DNA of 64,000 nucleotides from Solidesulfovibrio magneticus RS-1 (GCF_000010665.1 NC_012796.1:3439501-3503500); one strand, 5' to 3'; numbered from the stretch's first letter, positions 35,559 through 45,311 are shown. The notes: generated by a model not told the origin, from the letters alone. A program made the numbers and translations.

Positions 35559-37328
35559 TCAGGCCGCCCAGGACCCCGACGGGGCCAGACAGGCGTCGAT
35601 CTCCCGGGTCTTTTCCAGAATGCGGCCCCGGATGGCCTTGAATGCCGTCAGTTCCTTGACGCCATAGCGTTTTTTGGTCTGCACCAGCCCAGCCAAGTCC
35701 ATGATCTCGTTGTAGAGATAGGGCATGTAGAGCGGATCGTGGCGGGTAAAGAACTGGATCTGGGAGAGCAGGTCCTTGATCTCCTGCTGGTGCTTGTCGG
35801 CCTTGCGCATGAGCTTTTCCAGCCGCCGGGAAGCGTTTTTGAGCGACGTCGCCCAGGACGCGGCCTTGGGCGCGAAGATGGGCCGCACGCGCGGACTGGC
35901 CGCCCGGGCCAGGGCCGAGAGAAACACGTCCTTGGCCGCGCCCCGGCTGGCGAAAAGCTCCCCCGAGGCCAGATCGGCCGGCCCCAAGTTGACCGCACCG
36001 TCGATGACCACGCCGCCGCCGTAGAGGTTGAAAAACCCGGCCGAGGAGGCGGCGATGTCCTTTTCGATGTCGCGCTTGGCAGCCAAAAAACCCATGTGGG
36101 TGTAGATGGTCTGGCCGTGCAGATTATTGAGCTTCACGTCGTCGCGGGGATTGTAGGTGTGCACCCAGACGGCGTTGTGGTGGCCGTCCACGTGGGTGCG
36201 TTCGCCCTGCCAGGACAGGTCGCAGCCGACGAACACGAAGCGTTCGGCCCCGGCCCAGCCCAGCAGGCGTTCCAACGTCACCGACACGTTGCCGCCGGCG
36301 TCCAGCACCAGTTCCTGGTCCTTGAGCACGTAGGTGCCGATGCCGCCCTGGGTCCACAGCGGGATGCGCGGCCCGGGATAACGGGCCACCACCGCCGGGT
36401 CCATCTTGGTGGAATAGACAAAGGGGATATCGGCCGCAAACGACAGGTCGCGCAAATTATCCAGGCTTTGCATCATGTTGTCGTTAAAATCGATGGCCAG
36501 ACACAGGTCAGGCTTGATGCCCAGCCGCTCCAGGGCCGGCAGGGTCTGGAGGGCGGCGGCGTAAAAGCCCTTGTCGCGATGCTCCCGCAGCACCGGCGCG
36601 AACCCGGCCAGAGACGGACCCGCCCCAAGCAGCACGGCCGTCAGTCCCTTGGCCATACCGGCCATGCGGGCCAGACTGCCTTCGTCCATGGCCCGGGAAT
36701 AATTGCGCAGTTCGTTGCCGACCATGACTTCCTGCTTGTGGCGCAGCGTGGTGAGCTCCACCGACAGGCTTTCCATCTTGGCTTTGACCAGCGCCCCCAG
36801 GCGCGGATATTCCGGCCCTATCTGCTGGCAGGCCAGATCGTTTCGCAGCCAGACCCGGGAAAACAGGAAGCTCACGTCAAAATTTTGGATGGCCAGCTCA
36901 ATGTCGGCCGCGCGGGGCGGCACGAAACGCAGCTTGCCATGGCGCAGATAAGGCCGGTAATCGGTCTGGCCCAGGCAAGCCAGGAGCATCTCCGGCCGGG
37001 GTTCGGCCACCAGCACCTTGTGGGAATCCGGCGTGCCGGTCAGCACGTGGTTGAGGCCATAACCGATGCCCACGCCGACAATGATGGTTCCCGCGCCCTC
37101 AAGCTGCTCCTTGGGCCGCCAGTCGCGGTAGAAAAACGGCGGTGGCAGCTTCTCGAACAGCCCCACGCCGTCGTCCATGCGCCAATCCACGATGCCCGAG
37201 GCGTTGCGGTGCAGCCGCTCGTGGACAATGGCCGGATCGGGATTTTCCTCGGCCAGCCAGCGCCCGACCGGGTCGCCGGTCTCGGCCAGATACGCCAGGT
37301 TGTCGGCAAGGTACTTGTTGATCTCCAT
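35559..37328 (-). CDS. Maf-like (DUF115) motility-associated glycosyltransferase-family protein
   Basis: A 589-residue protein. The central region (about 200-440) carries the DUF115/MptE-like fold: AVLLGAGPSLAGFAPVLREH, PDLCLAIDFNDN, FVFVGCDLSW and the TYNPRDDVKLNNLHG segment. The N-terminal third (TIIVGVGIGYGLNHVL) resembles the nucleotide-binding portion of the motility-associated factor family. In other bacteria these proteins put nonulosonic acids on flagellin. No flagellin gene is nearby, so the acceptor is unknown. ATG 37328 has AAGGAAGGGG upstream. Confidence 0.8.
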   Translation of the reverse strand: MEINKYLADNLAYLAETGDPVGRWLAEENPDPAIVHERLHRNASGIVDWRMDDGVGLFEKLPPPFFYRDWRPKEQLEGAGTIIVGVGIGYGLNHVLTGTPDSHKVLVAEPRPEMLLACLGQTDYRPYLRHGKLRFVPPRAADIELAIQNFDVSFLFSRVWLRNDLACQQIGPEYPRLGALVKAKMESLSVELTTLRHKQEVMVGNELRNYSRAMDEGSLARMAGMAKGLTAVLLGAGPSLAGFAPVLREHRDKGFYAAALQTLPALERLGIKPDLCLAIDFNDNMMQSLDNLRDLSFAADIPFVYSTKMDPAVVARYPGPRIPLWTQGGIGTYVLKDQELVLDAGGNVSVTLERLLGWAGAERFVFVGCDLSWQGERTHVDGHHNAVWVHTYNPRDDVKLNNLHGQTIYTHMGFLAAKRDIEKDIAASSAGFFNLYGGGVVIDGAVNLGPADLASGELFASRGAAKDVFLSALARAASPRVRPIFAPKAASWATSLKNASRRLEKLMRKADKHQQEIKDLLSQIQFFTRHDPLYMPYLYNEIMDLAGLVQTKKRYGVKELTAFKAIRGRILEKTREIDACLAPSGSWAA

Positions 37329-37454
37329 GGCCCCTTCCTTGGTTGAACTGACCAAGCCCAAGCAAATTTCCTGCCACTCTTGCCGGTTGGCGGTTTTTTG
37401 CCTACCACGGACCCTGCCCGGACGAATGCGGGCCAAATTTCCGAGAGGCGCGCC

Positions 37455-39776
37455 ATGATCCACGATTCCGTGTTGTCCCTGGTCGGCAAGACACCGCTGG
37501 TGCGGATGCGCCGGGTTTGCCCCAATCCGCGCGTGACCATCTGCGCCAAGATCGAGTCGCGAAACCCCGGCGGCTCCATCAAGGACCGGGTGGCCCTGGC
37601 CATGATCGAAGCGGCCGAACGCTCGGGGGAACTCACCTCCGGGCGCACGGTCATCGAGGCCACCTCGGGCAACACCGGCATCGGCCTGGCCATGGTCTGC
37701 GCCGTCAAGGGCTACCCGCTAAAGCTGCTCATGCCGGCCTCGGCCTCGGAGGAACGCAAGCGCATCATGCGTGCCTACGGCGCGGAAATCGTGCTCACCC
37801 CGGGCAACCGGGGCACCGATGGGGCCATCGAGGAAGCCTACCGCCTGGCCCGGGAAGAACCCGACCGCTACGTGCTCATGGACCAGTTCAACAACCCGGC
37901 CAGCATCGAAGCCCACTACGCGGCCACGGCCGTGGAGATCTTCGAATCCACGGGCGGGGCCGTCACCCACGTGGTGGCCGCCCTGGGCACCTCGGGCACG
38001 GCCATGGGGCTGGTCAAGAAATTGAAAGAACTCAACCCCGCCATCACCGTGGCGGCGGTGGAGCCCAGGCCCGGCCATAAGATCCAGGGCCTTAAAAACA
38101 TGCAGGAGTCCTATCCTCCGGGCATATTTAACAAGCACGCCCTGGACGCCATCGTGCCGGTAGAGGACGAGGACGCCTTTGCCATGGCTCGGCGTCTGGC
38201 CCGGGACGAAGGCATCCTGGCCGGCATGAGCGGCGGCGCGGCCATGGCGGCGGCGGCGCGGCTGGCCGGGGAACTGGCCGAGGGGCTCATCGTGGTCATC
38301 CTGGCCGACAGCGGCGAGCGCTACCTGTCCACCACCCTTTTTGCCGCGCCCGAGAAAAAAGGCGTGGCGCTCACCAGCGTCGGCCAGCCCGATCCGGTCC
38401 ATCTCGACCCGGCCGCGGCCGCGCCCGGGCTTTTCACCTTCGGCCCGCCCCTGCCCGAACCCGGCGACCTGGACGCCTGGCGGCGCATCGTCACCCTGGA
38501 CGTGCTGCGGCGCACCCTTTCCCGCTCCGGCGGCCGGCCGACCCTGGCCGTGGGCCTGGCCGACCTGGACGACCGCTGCCTGGATGCCTCGCGGGCGGCC
38601 GGACGCAAGTGCCGGGAGTATGCTGCCGAAGCCCGGGAGCAGGTCGCCGCCCTGGCCGAAAGCCTGGGCGTCGCCGACGCGGTCTTTCCCCTAGCCGGCG
38701 AGGCCATGGACGAGGCCATGGCCCTGGCCCGAAAGCTTATGGACAAGGGCCTGGCCTACGAGAAGCTGCGCAGCGTCTACTTCGACGTGGCCCGGGACAA
38801 GGCCTACGGCGGCCTGCTCGGCCTGGACATGACCAAGCTGTGCCTGGGCAAGACCGTGGATCTCGACTCCTACGCCAAGGACCATCCCCGGGATTTCACG
38901 CTTTTAAAGCGCGTGAGCCTCAAGGATCTCAAGGCCGGCGACGTCTGGGCCACGGCCTGGGGCAACGTGCGGCCGAGCTGGTTTCTCCAGATGGCCTCGG
39001 CGGCCGTGCGCGCCCTGCCGGCCGTGACGGTGGTGGCCACCGACGAGGACAAGACCTTCCCACATATCGAGAACCTGCGCGCCGTCTGGGCTGGCGGGGC
39101 CGGGCTGGCCCCGGCCGTCTGGCTGGTCGGCGGGCGCATCTGCGGCCGCGAAGGGGCCGAGGCCGTGCCGACCCTGGCCGATCTGCTTGGCTACGGCGTC
39201 CATCCCCTGACCGTGCGGGCCTGGCTGCTCTCCACGAGCTACCACAAGCCCCTTTGCGCCGCGCCCGAGGCCCTGGCCATGTGGGAACGCAACCGGGCGC
39301 GCATCCAGGAACTGGCCGCCGGCCTGACCCTGGCCGCCGGAGAGGGACAACCCTCGGGCGCGGCCCAGGCCGAGGCCGAAGGATTGGAAGCGGCCCTGGA
39401 GGCCGCCCTGGCCGAAGACCTGTCCGTGGCCCAGTTCTGGCCGGCTCTTTTCGCCTTCGCCCGCCAGGCCAACGCCGGACTGGCCGCAGGAACGCTTGGC
39501 GGCGCCGACGCCGCCCGCCATCTGGCCGCCCTGGCCGCCGCCGACGCCGCCCTTGGGCTGCTCGACCCGGCCGGGCTGCCGCTGTCGCCCCCCCACTGGC
39601 CGGCCGAGGCGGCGCGGCTCATCGAAGCCCGAGCCCAGGCCCGGGCGGCCAAGGACTTCACCCGGGCCGACGCCCTGCGCCGCGACATCGAGGCCATGGG
39701 GCTGCGCCTGGAAGACGCTCCCGGGGGGGCGCGCCTTTTCGCTGCCCGGCCGTCTCCGGGCCGGGGCAAGCCGTGA
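37455..39776 (+). CDS. cysK: Cysteine synthase fused to a degenerate cysteinyl-tRNA synthetase
   Basis: 773 residues. Residues 1-310 are a complete O-acetylserine sulfhydrylase: ESRNPGGSIKDRV (PLP Lys43), EATSGNTGIGLAM, ALGTSGTAMG, GMSGGAAMAA. Residues about 325-773 follow cysteinyl-tRNA synthetase order (ALARKLMDKGLAYEKLRSVY, LDSYAKDHPRDFTLLKR, LGYGVHPLTVRAWLLSTSYH, and a DALR-like tail with KDFTRADALRRDIEAMGL). The HIGH motif, the zinc-binding cysteines (here NVRPSWFLQM) and KMSKS (here GRICGREGAEA) are gone, so it cannot charge tRNA by the usual chemistry. ATG 37455 follows GAGAGG. The fused half may bind tRNA, CysRS or regulate synthesis. It is coupled by a GTGA overlap to the next gene. 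Confidence 0.9.
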   Translation: MIHDSVLSLVGKTPLVRMRRVCPNPRVTICAKIESRNPGGSIKDRVALAMIEAAERSGELTSGRTVIEATSGNTGIGLAMVCAVKGYPLKLLMPASASEERKRIMRAYGAEIVLTPGNRGTDGAIEEAYRLAREEPDRYVLMDQFNNPASIEAHYAATAVEIFESTGGAVTHVVAALGTSGTAMGLVKKLKELNPAITVAAVEPRPGHKIQGLKNMQESYPPGIFNKHALDAIVPVEDEDAFAMARRLARDEGILAGMSGGAAMAAAARLAGELAEGLIVVILADSGERYLSTTLFAAPEKKGVALTSVGQPDPVHLDPAAAAPGLFTFGPPLPEPGDLDAWRRIVTLDVLRRTLSRSGGRPTLAVGLADLDDRCLDASRAAGRKCREYAAEAREQVAALAESLGVADAVFPLAGEAMDEAMALARKLMDKGLAYEKLRSVYFDVARDKAYGGLLGLDMTKLCLGKTVDLDSYAKDHPRDFTLLKRVSLKDLKAGDVWATAWGNVRPSWFLQMASAAVRALPAVTVVATDEDKTFPHIENLRAVWAGGAGLAPAVWLVGGRICGREGAEAVPTLADLLGYGVHPLTVRAWLLSTSYHKPLCAAPEALAMWERNRARIQELAAGLTLAAGEGQPSGAAQAEAEGLEAALEAALAEDLSVAQFWPALFAFARQANAGLAAGTLGGADAARHLAALAAADAALGLLDPAGLPLSPPHWPAEAARLIEARAQARAAKDFTRADALRRDIEAMGLRLEDAPGGARLFAARPSPGRGKP

Positions 39777-40594
39777 GCGACTGTCTGGCCACGGGATTCG
39801 CCGGCTGCGACCGGGCGGCCGATCCAGACATTTTCGTGCGCTGCCTGCGCTATCTCGCCGCCGCCCCGGGGATGCGATCCATCAAGGACGAAAGCCTGGC
39901 CTGGCTGGGCCTTGCCCCCGGCGACACCGCCCTGGACCTGGGCTGCGGCCTGGGCGGGGAAGCGACGGCCATGGCCGGGAGCGTCGCCCCGTCCGGTTTG
40001 GCCGTGGGCCTGGACGCCAGCCGGGTGATGCTGGCCCGGGCGGCCAATGCAGCCGGTCAAGCCGCCGTGCGTCCGGTCTTCGTGGCCGGCGACGGCGCTC
40101 ACCTGCCCTTTGTCGACGGAGCCTTCGCCGGCTGCCGGGTGGAGCGCACCCTGCAACATGTGCCCGTCCCTGGGGCTGTGCTGGCCGAGATGGCGCGGGT
40201 GACGCGCCCGGGCGGGGCAGTCGTTGCCGTGGAGCCGGACTGGGGCACGTTCGTGGTGGATTCCAGCCATACGGCTGTGGCCCGGCGGTTGGCGGAATTT
40301 TGGTGCGACAGCTTCCGCCGCGGCTGGATCGGCCGAGAACTCGGCCGCTTGCTGTCCGAGGCCGGCCTGAAGGAAATCGAGGTGATCGGGCGGTCGCTTG
40401 TGCTGCGCGAACTGGCCGCCGCCGAGGCGGTCTACAGCCTGTCCGACACGGCCGACCGAGCCGTGGCCGCCGGGGCGCTGCCCCAGGGCGCGACGGGGTC
40501 GTTTCTGACGGAACTGCGCCGCCGCGACGCGGCCGGCACGTTTTTTTCGAGCCTCACCTTCTTCCTGGCCCGGGGCCGCAAGCCCCGGACCTGA
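39773..40594 (+). CDS. SAM-dependent methyltransferase
   Basis: A 273-residue class I methyltransferase. It has DTALDLGCGLGGEATAM (SAM-binding motif I), VGLDASRVML (motif II), VAGDGAHLPFVDGAF and RVTRPGGAVVAVEPDW (post II-III). The GTG start overlaps the cysK stop (GTGA), so the two are coupled. It is similar in layout to UbiE/arsenite-type methyltransferases, but the substrate is unknown. Confidence 0.82.
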   Translation: MSDCLATGFAGCDRAADPDIFVRCLRYLAAAPGMRSIKDESLAWLGLAPGDTALDLGCGLGGEATAMAGSVAPSGLAVGLDASRVMLARAANAAGQAAVRPVFVAGDGAHLPFVDGAFAGCRVERTLQHVPVPGAVLAEMARVTRPGGAVVAVEPDWGTFVVDSSHTAVARRLAEFWCDSFRRGWIGRELGRLLSEAGLKEIEVIGRSLVLRELAAAEAVYSLSDTADRAVAAGALPQGATGSFLTELRRRDAAGTFFSSLTFFLARGRKPRT

Positions 40595-40613
40595 CGCCGG
40601 CCCGGCCGCCCGG

Positions 40614-41372
40614 CTATTTGGGCAAGGGCGCGGCCACCAGCAAAATCCATTTCTCGCCAAAGGTCTTTTCCGCAAAAGCCTTGCGAAAAGCGGCCATGCC
40701 GGCCGGCTCGGACAGCATCAGCTCATGGCTGCCCCGGCCCGGAGTGGCGTGGGCGAAGCGGACCTTGCCGGCGGCGTCGCGGTAAAGGACGCCGACGTGG
40801 TAGTAATAGAGGCGGCCTTTGATCTCTTTGCTCAGCGCCGCGTAAGCGACCTCGCCCGGAGCCAACTTCGGCAGCACGGCGGCCCAGGCGGCCGCGTCGT
40901 GCAGGGGAAAGCCGCGAAACCGGGCCGCGTCCACAGCCTCGGGAGCCGGCGGCAGGCCCGGGCCCGGCACAAGCAGCCGACGGGGCAGGCCGTCGGTGAC
41001 GTTTAAGATCAGGTCGTAGCCGAAGTCCCAGTCTTCGCCGGCCGCCGCGCCCGGGCCGGAATCGCTCTTGCGGTCGCGGCGCATGGCGTCCAGGGGCAGG
41101 GGGCGGCCCAGGATGCCCCGGGAGGCCGTGACCACGAAGCCGCTGCAATTGAGCCCCCGATCCGGGAAGGTTCTGGACTGGTCGGCAAACAGGGTATGAC
41201 GGCCGGCGGGGTCGTCCACGCCGTCGTCGCGGTAGGGCGTGCCGAGAAGCGGGGTCACGGCGTCGGACGGCGCGGCGGCCAAGGCGGCGTCAAAGATGCA
41301 ACAGACGGCCAAAGCGACGGCCAGGGCGACCAGGAGCGTTTGACCGCGCGGCAAAAGCCGCGTAACATCCAT
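40614..41372 (-). CDS. Secreted NlpC/P60-like protein of unknown substrate
   Basis: A 252-residue protein with a signal peptide (TLLVALAVALAVCCIFDAALAAAPS). LNCSGFVVTASRGILG looks like the catalytic Cys segment of papain-like NlpC/P60 hydrolases, and YYYHVGVLYRD could supply the His. The spacing is wider than usual, so the assignment is tentative. ATG 41372 was chosen because a longer frame would overlap the divergent gene's ribosome site. Confidence 0.55.
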   Translation of the reverse strand: MDVTRLLPRGQTLLVALAVALAVCCIFDAALAAAPSDAVTPLLGTPYRDDGVDDPAGRHTLFADQSRTFPDRGLNCSGFVVTASRGILGRPLPLDAMRRDRKSDSGPGAAAGEDWDFGYDLILNVTDGLPRRLLVPGPGLPPAPEAVDAARFRGFPLHDAAAWAAVLPKLAPGEVAYAALSKEIKGRLYYYHVGVLYRDAAGKVRFAHATPGRGSHELMLSEPAGMAAFRKAFAEKTFGEKWILLVAAPLPK

Positions 41373-41451
41373 AAGATAATCGGGCCGCAAGGACTGGGGC
41401 CGTTTCCCGGACAAGGCCGGAACACCACGGAAGTTGCTCAGGAGGCGGAGC

Positions 41452-42006
41452 ATGAAGTTTACCATTGAGATCAAGGGTTTCGGTCAGCGCATTTTCTATT
41501 CCTACATTGAGAAGGAAGTGGTGCGCGAGGCCCGCGAAGCCAACCGGGAACGCTACATCGAATACATCTACCACGGCGTGGACAACAATCTCCACTCTTC
41601 GGGCGAGGATCTGCTGGAAAGCAACCGCCCCGTGGTCTACATTATTGTCAATGAAAAAGAAAAGCTCCGGGTGAGCCTAAGCAAGATCAATTGCGAGGTC
41701 AAGAGCTACCCGGCCAAGAAGATTTTCCAGCCCTACGTCAAAAACAATCTGCTGTACTGCTTCGGCTACAATGAAGAATACATCCACACGTATTCCTTCA
41801 GCGACGTCGAAGAGATCGATATCGACAAGATCACCGCCCGCATTGTGGAGACAGAGATCCCCAAGACTATCGAAAACAACGTCTGGCTGCAAAAAGTCAT
41901 CCACATCGAAAGCATGCTCTACGACGGCAAGGAGATCAAGCGCGAGGAGTTCCTGTCGCGCCCCATGGGGACCAACCTCGGGCCGGTCATTATCGATCTG
42001 GAGTAA
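41452..42006 (+). CDS. Conserved hypothetical protein
   Basis: A 184-residue soluble protein with a strong GGAGG site before ATG 41452. It is rich in charged and aromatic residues (IEYIYHGVDNNLHSS, YCFGYNEEYIHTYSF), predicted alpha/beta, with no family I recognise. Its codon use is that of the backbone and it ends at a perfect terminator, so it is a real single-gene transcript. Confidence 0.65.
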   Translation: MKFTIEIKGFGQRIFYSYIEKEVVREAREANRERYIEYIYHGVDNNLHSSGEDLLESNRPVVYIIVNEKEKLRVSLSKINCEVKSYPAKKIFQPYVKNNLLYCFGYNEEYIHTYSFSDVEEIDIDKITARIVETEIPKTIENNVWLQKVIHIESMLYDGKEIKREEFLSRPMGTNLGPVIIDLE

Positions 42007-42027
42007 GCGCCGCCTGTTGGCGATGCG

Positions 42028-42059
42028 AAAAAAGCCCGGCGCATGCGCCGGGCTTTTTT
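42028..42059 (+). terminator. Rho-independent terminator
   Basis: AAAAAAGCCCGGCGC (42028-42042), AT, GCGCCGGGC (42045-42053), then six T residues. Bidirectional by its A/T flanks. Confidence 0.93.
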
Positions 42060-42061
42060 GT

Positions 42062-42115
42062 TGCCCCATGCGGGGGGTCTGGGGGCCTCAGGCCCCCAGC
42101 CGCCGGAGGCATTCT
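42062..42115 (+). repeat. Palindromic intergenic repeat, copy 5
   Basis: CCCATGCGGGGGGTCTGGG, a CTGGGGGCCTCAGGCCCCCAG palindrome and the family tail GCCGCCGGAGGCATTCTTC. It lies just after a terminator and before the thiE stop. Confidence 0.8.
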
Positions 42116-42136
42116 TCAATCTCCCCTCGCCCCCCG

Positions 42137-42772
42137 TTATCGCCCCTGTTCAGCAATTACCCGCAGCTCTCGGGCGGCGGCTTCGGGGTCCGGGGCGGCG
42201 CAGATGGCTGACACCATGGCCAGTCCGGCCGCGCCGGCGGCCATGACCGCGGCCGCGTTGGCCGCCGTCACCGCGCCAATGGCCACCACCGGCACCTCGG
42301 CCAGGGCAATCATGCGGATCAAGCCCTCAATCCCCTGGGGCGCGCCGGCGTCTTTTTTGGTGGCCGTGGCGAAAACCGGCCCGGCCCCGAGGTAATCGAC
42401 CGGCTCTCCACGGGCGGCCCGGGCCTCGTCCTCGCCGGTGACGGAAAGCCCCAGCAGGCGGTCCGGGCCGATGAGCGCGCGCACGTCGGCCGGGCGCATG
42501 TCGTCTTGGCCCACGTGGACGCCGTCGGCGTCGCAGGCCAGGGCCACGTCCACCCGGTCGTTGATGACGAGCCTGGCTCCAAGGGGGCGCACAAGGCCTA
42601 CCAGCGCCCGGGCCAGCTCCACGAACTCCCGGGTGCAGGCGTTTTTCTCGCGCAGCTGCACGAGCTTCGCCCCGCCGGCCACGGCCCGGCCCACGACGTC
42701 GAGCAGGTCGCGACCGGCAAGGCATCCCCGGTCCGTGACGAGATAGAGGGTTGGATCGAAGTTCGGTTTCAT
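42137..42772 (-). CDS. thiE: Thiamine-phosphate synthase
   Basis: A 211-residue TIM-barrel enzyme joining HMP-PP and HET-P into thiamine phosphate. [53 protein letters not shown] and [16 protein letters not shown] are the ThiE motifs. Its ATG overlaps the thiM stop (ATGA), so the genes are coupled. No TPP riboswitch is evident upstream of the pair. Confidence 0.95.
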
Positions 42773-43569
42773 GCGCTCACCCGCGCCCCGGCCGCGATTT
42801 CGGCCTCGGTGAGGCTGTAGACCACATCCAGGAAACGCACGGCCAGGCTGCCCGGACCGGCCACGCCGGCTGCGGCGAGGCGGCCGGCGGCGGCCATGAC
42901 GGCCATGGCGTGGCAGGTAGCGGCGAAATAGTCGGGATTGACGGCCAAAAACGCGCCCACAAAGGCCGTGGCCGTGCAGCCAAGGCCCGTGACCCGGGTC
43001 ATCATGGCATGGCCCCCGGCCAGCTCCACCACGCGCTCGCCGTCGGTCACCACATCCACCTCGCCGCTGACGCACACCGTGCAGCCCAGGGACCGGGCCA
43101 GGGCCACGGCGGCCGGCGCGGCCTCGCGGCTGGCGTGCTGGCTGTCGGCGCCCTTGGAAAGGGCGGCCTCGCCGGCCAGGGCGAGGATTTCCGAGGCATT
43201 GCCCCGGACGGCGGCCAGCCGCACGGTTTCCAGCATCCGCCCGGCCACCTCGCGTCGCCGGGAGGTGACGCCGGCGGCCACGGGATCAAAGACCACGGGC
43301 ACGCCGCCGGCATTGGCGGCCCCGCCCGCAGCCAGCATGGCCTCAATATTCTCGCCGCCCGGGGTGCCCATGTTGCACACCAGCGCCCCGGCCAGGGCGG
43401 CCAGTTCGGCGGCGTCGGCCGGATGGTGGGTCATGGCCGGCGAAGCTCCCAGGGCCAGCAGGGCGTTGGCCGTGGCATTGGTGACCACGTTGTTGGTGAT
43501 ATTGACGACCAGCGGCGCGTTTTGACGGATGCGGGCGAGATCGGCGAAGACGGCTGCGGCGAACGGCAT
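42769..43569 (-). CDS. thiM: Hydroxyethylthiazole kinase
   Basis: A 266-residue ribokinase-like enzyme that phosphorylates the thiazole alcohol in thiamine salvage. [55 protein letters not shown] and [15 protein letters not shown] (anion hole with the catalytic Cys) are the ThiM signatures. ATG 43569 has GGGA 8 bases upstream; longer frames overlap the divergent kinase gene. First gene of thiM-thiE. Confidence 0.95.
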
Positions 43570-43691
43570 GGCGATGTCCCGAGGGGTTGGAGTTGGCAAC
43601 AATCGACTGGCTTGGGGATAGCCCGAGGCGGCCCCCTTGGCAACGACGGCCGGGGGAGTTGACGGCAATTGTTGATCAGCTATATCGGATT

Positions 43692-45116
43692 ATGGTCCGA
43701 CGTGAAGTACGCATCCCCGCCCTGGCCGTCCTGGCTTGGACGCTCCTGCTTGGACTGCTGTTCACCATCCAATACCTGTCGGATAGGCAAAGCGCCGAAG
43801 CCATGATGCTGCAGGCGGCCCGGGGCATTTTCCAGCAGATCGTGCTCACCCGGGAATGGAACGCCCAGCACGGCGGCGTCTACGTGCCGGTGACCCCGAA
43901 CAGCCAGCCCAATCCCTATCTCCCCGACGAGCGGCGCACCGTGACCACCCTCGACGGCCTGACGCTGACCCGGGTCAACCCGGCCTTCATGACCCGCCAG
44001 ATTGCCGAAGCAGCGGCCCAACGCGACGGCCTTGGCCTGCATCTCACCAGCCTCAATCCCCTGCGCCCGGAAAACAGCCCCACCAGCTGGGAAGCCCGAG
44101 CCTTGGCCGATTTTGAAAGCGGCGACACCGAGGCCCACAACATCGGGGCAACCCCGGCCGGCCCGGTCTTTCGCTACATGGCCCCGCTTTTCGTGACCGA
44201 GAGCTGCCTGCCCTGCCACGCCAAGCAAGGCTACGCCGTCGGCGAGGTGCGCGGCGGCATCAGCGTCACATTGCCGGCCGGGCATTTCCTGGCCGCCCAG
44301 TCCGCCGCCGTCGGCGGCACGGCCGGGCTTTACACCCTCATCTGGCTGGTGGGCGCGACCTGCACCGGCGTCGGCACGGCCACCATCCTGGCCGGCAAGG
44401 CCAAGGCCGAAGCAGCCAACCAGGCCAAGACCACCTTCCTGTCCATCCTCAGCCACGAACTGCGCACGCCCTTAAACGGCGTCCTGGGCATGTTGGAGAT
44501 CCTGGGTTCCACCCGTCTGAACGAGGAACAGCGTTCCCTGACGGGCGACGCCCGGGCCGCCGCCTTGGCCATGAACGCCCAAGTCCAGGAGCTGCTGGAA
44601 CTGGCCGGCCTGGAAAACGGCCAAGGCATGTTGCACATGACCCGCTTCGCCCCGGTCAAGACGGTGGAGGAGGCCGTGGCCCCCCTGGCCCAGGCGGCCC
44701 GCGACAAGGGGTTGGCTTTCGAGCTGCTCACGGCGGCCGATTTGCCCCGGGAACTGCTTGGCGACGGCGAACGCCTTGGCCGCATCGTGACCATCCTGAC
44801 CGACAATGCCGTCAAATTCACGGCCACGGGCGGGATCAAGGTAGCGGTCTCGGCGGCAGCCGCCGCCGACGGTTCCTGCCGGCTGAGCGTGGCCGTGGCC
44901 GACACCGGCCACGGCATCGAGGACGATCGCCTGGATGCCGTATTCGAGCCGTTTTATCAGGCCGAAAACGTGCTCACCCGGTGCAAGCCCGGTCTCGGGG
45001 CCGGCCTGACCATCGCCCGCAAACACGCCGAACTCCTCGGGGCCAGCCTCGCCTGCCGCAGCACCCCCGGCCTGGGCTCCACGTTTACCATCACCGCGCC
45101 GTTTCGGCTGGTGTAG
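43692..45116 (+). CDS. Sensor histidine kinase with a Tll0287-like (DUF3365) CxxCH domain
   Basis: 474 residues from ATG 43692, though the start is uncertain because no ribosome site is clear. One transmembrane helix (ALAVLAWTLLLGLLF) leads into a periplasmic Tll0287-like domain with FVTESCLPCHAKQGYAVG: CLPCH is a c-type heme attachment motif. A second helix is followed by HisKA (FLSILSHELRTPLNGVLGM, phospho-His) and an HATPase (N box DNAVKF, ADTGHGI, GLGAGLTIA). It probably senses redox state or small ligands through heme. No receiver domain or adjacent regulator is present. Confidence 0.85.
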   Translation: MVRREVRIPALAVLAWTLLLGLLFTIQYLSDRQSAEAMMLQAARGIFQQIVLTREWNAQHGGVYVPVTPNSQPNPYLPDERRTVTTLDGLTLTRVNPAFMTRQIAEAAAQRDGLGLHLTSLNPLRPENSPTSWEARALADFESGDTEAHNIGATPAGPVFRYMAPLFVTESCLPCHAKQGYAVGEVRGGISVTLPAGHFLAAQSAAVGGTAGLYTLIWLVGATCTGVGTATILAGKAKAEAANQAKTTFLSILSHELRTPLNGVLGMLEILGSTRLNEEQRSLTGDARAAALAMNAQVQELLELAGLENGQGMLHMTRFAPVKTVEEAVAPLAQAARDKGLAFELLTAADLPRELLGDGERLGRIVTILTDNAVKFTATGGIKVAVSAAAAADGSCRLSVAVADTGHGIEDDRLDAVFEPFYQAENVLTRCKPGLGAGLTIARKHAELLGASLACRSTPGLGSTFTITAPFRLV

Positions 45117-45137
45117 GGGGAAAGCGGGGAGAAAGGC

Positions 45138-45165
45138 ATGCCTCCGGCGGCCGGGGGGGGGGGAC
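45138..45165 (-). repeat. Partial palindromic intergenic repeat, copy 6
   Basis: ATGCCTCCGGCGGCCGGGG, reverse orientation, then a run of G. Only the tail of the family is present. Confidence 0.6.
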
Positions 45166-45311
45166 CCAATGTCTGGCCTGGGCTATTACGTGACCAGCTT
45201 TAGCGGCCCAAGCCGCTGGTTTTCCTGCTCCTGCCGACGAAGGTATCTCGGATCAGCTTTTGTCACGACCAACGGTCGATTCAGGCTCCTTCACCGGAAC
45301 GGTCGGCGCCG

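Noticed and set aside
43570-43691. TPP riboswitch upstream of thiM
   Set aside because: The expected CUGAGA and CCUGAUC-type conserved blocks are not present in the right order on the minus strand.
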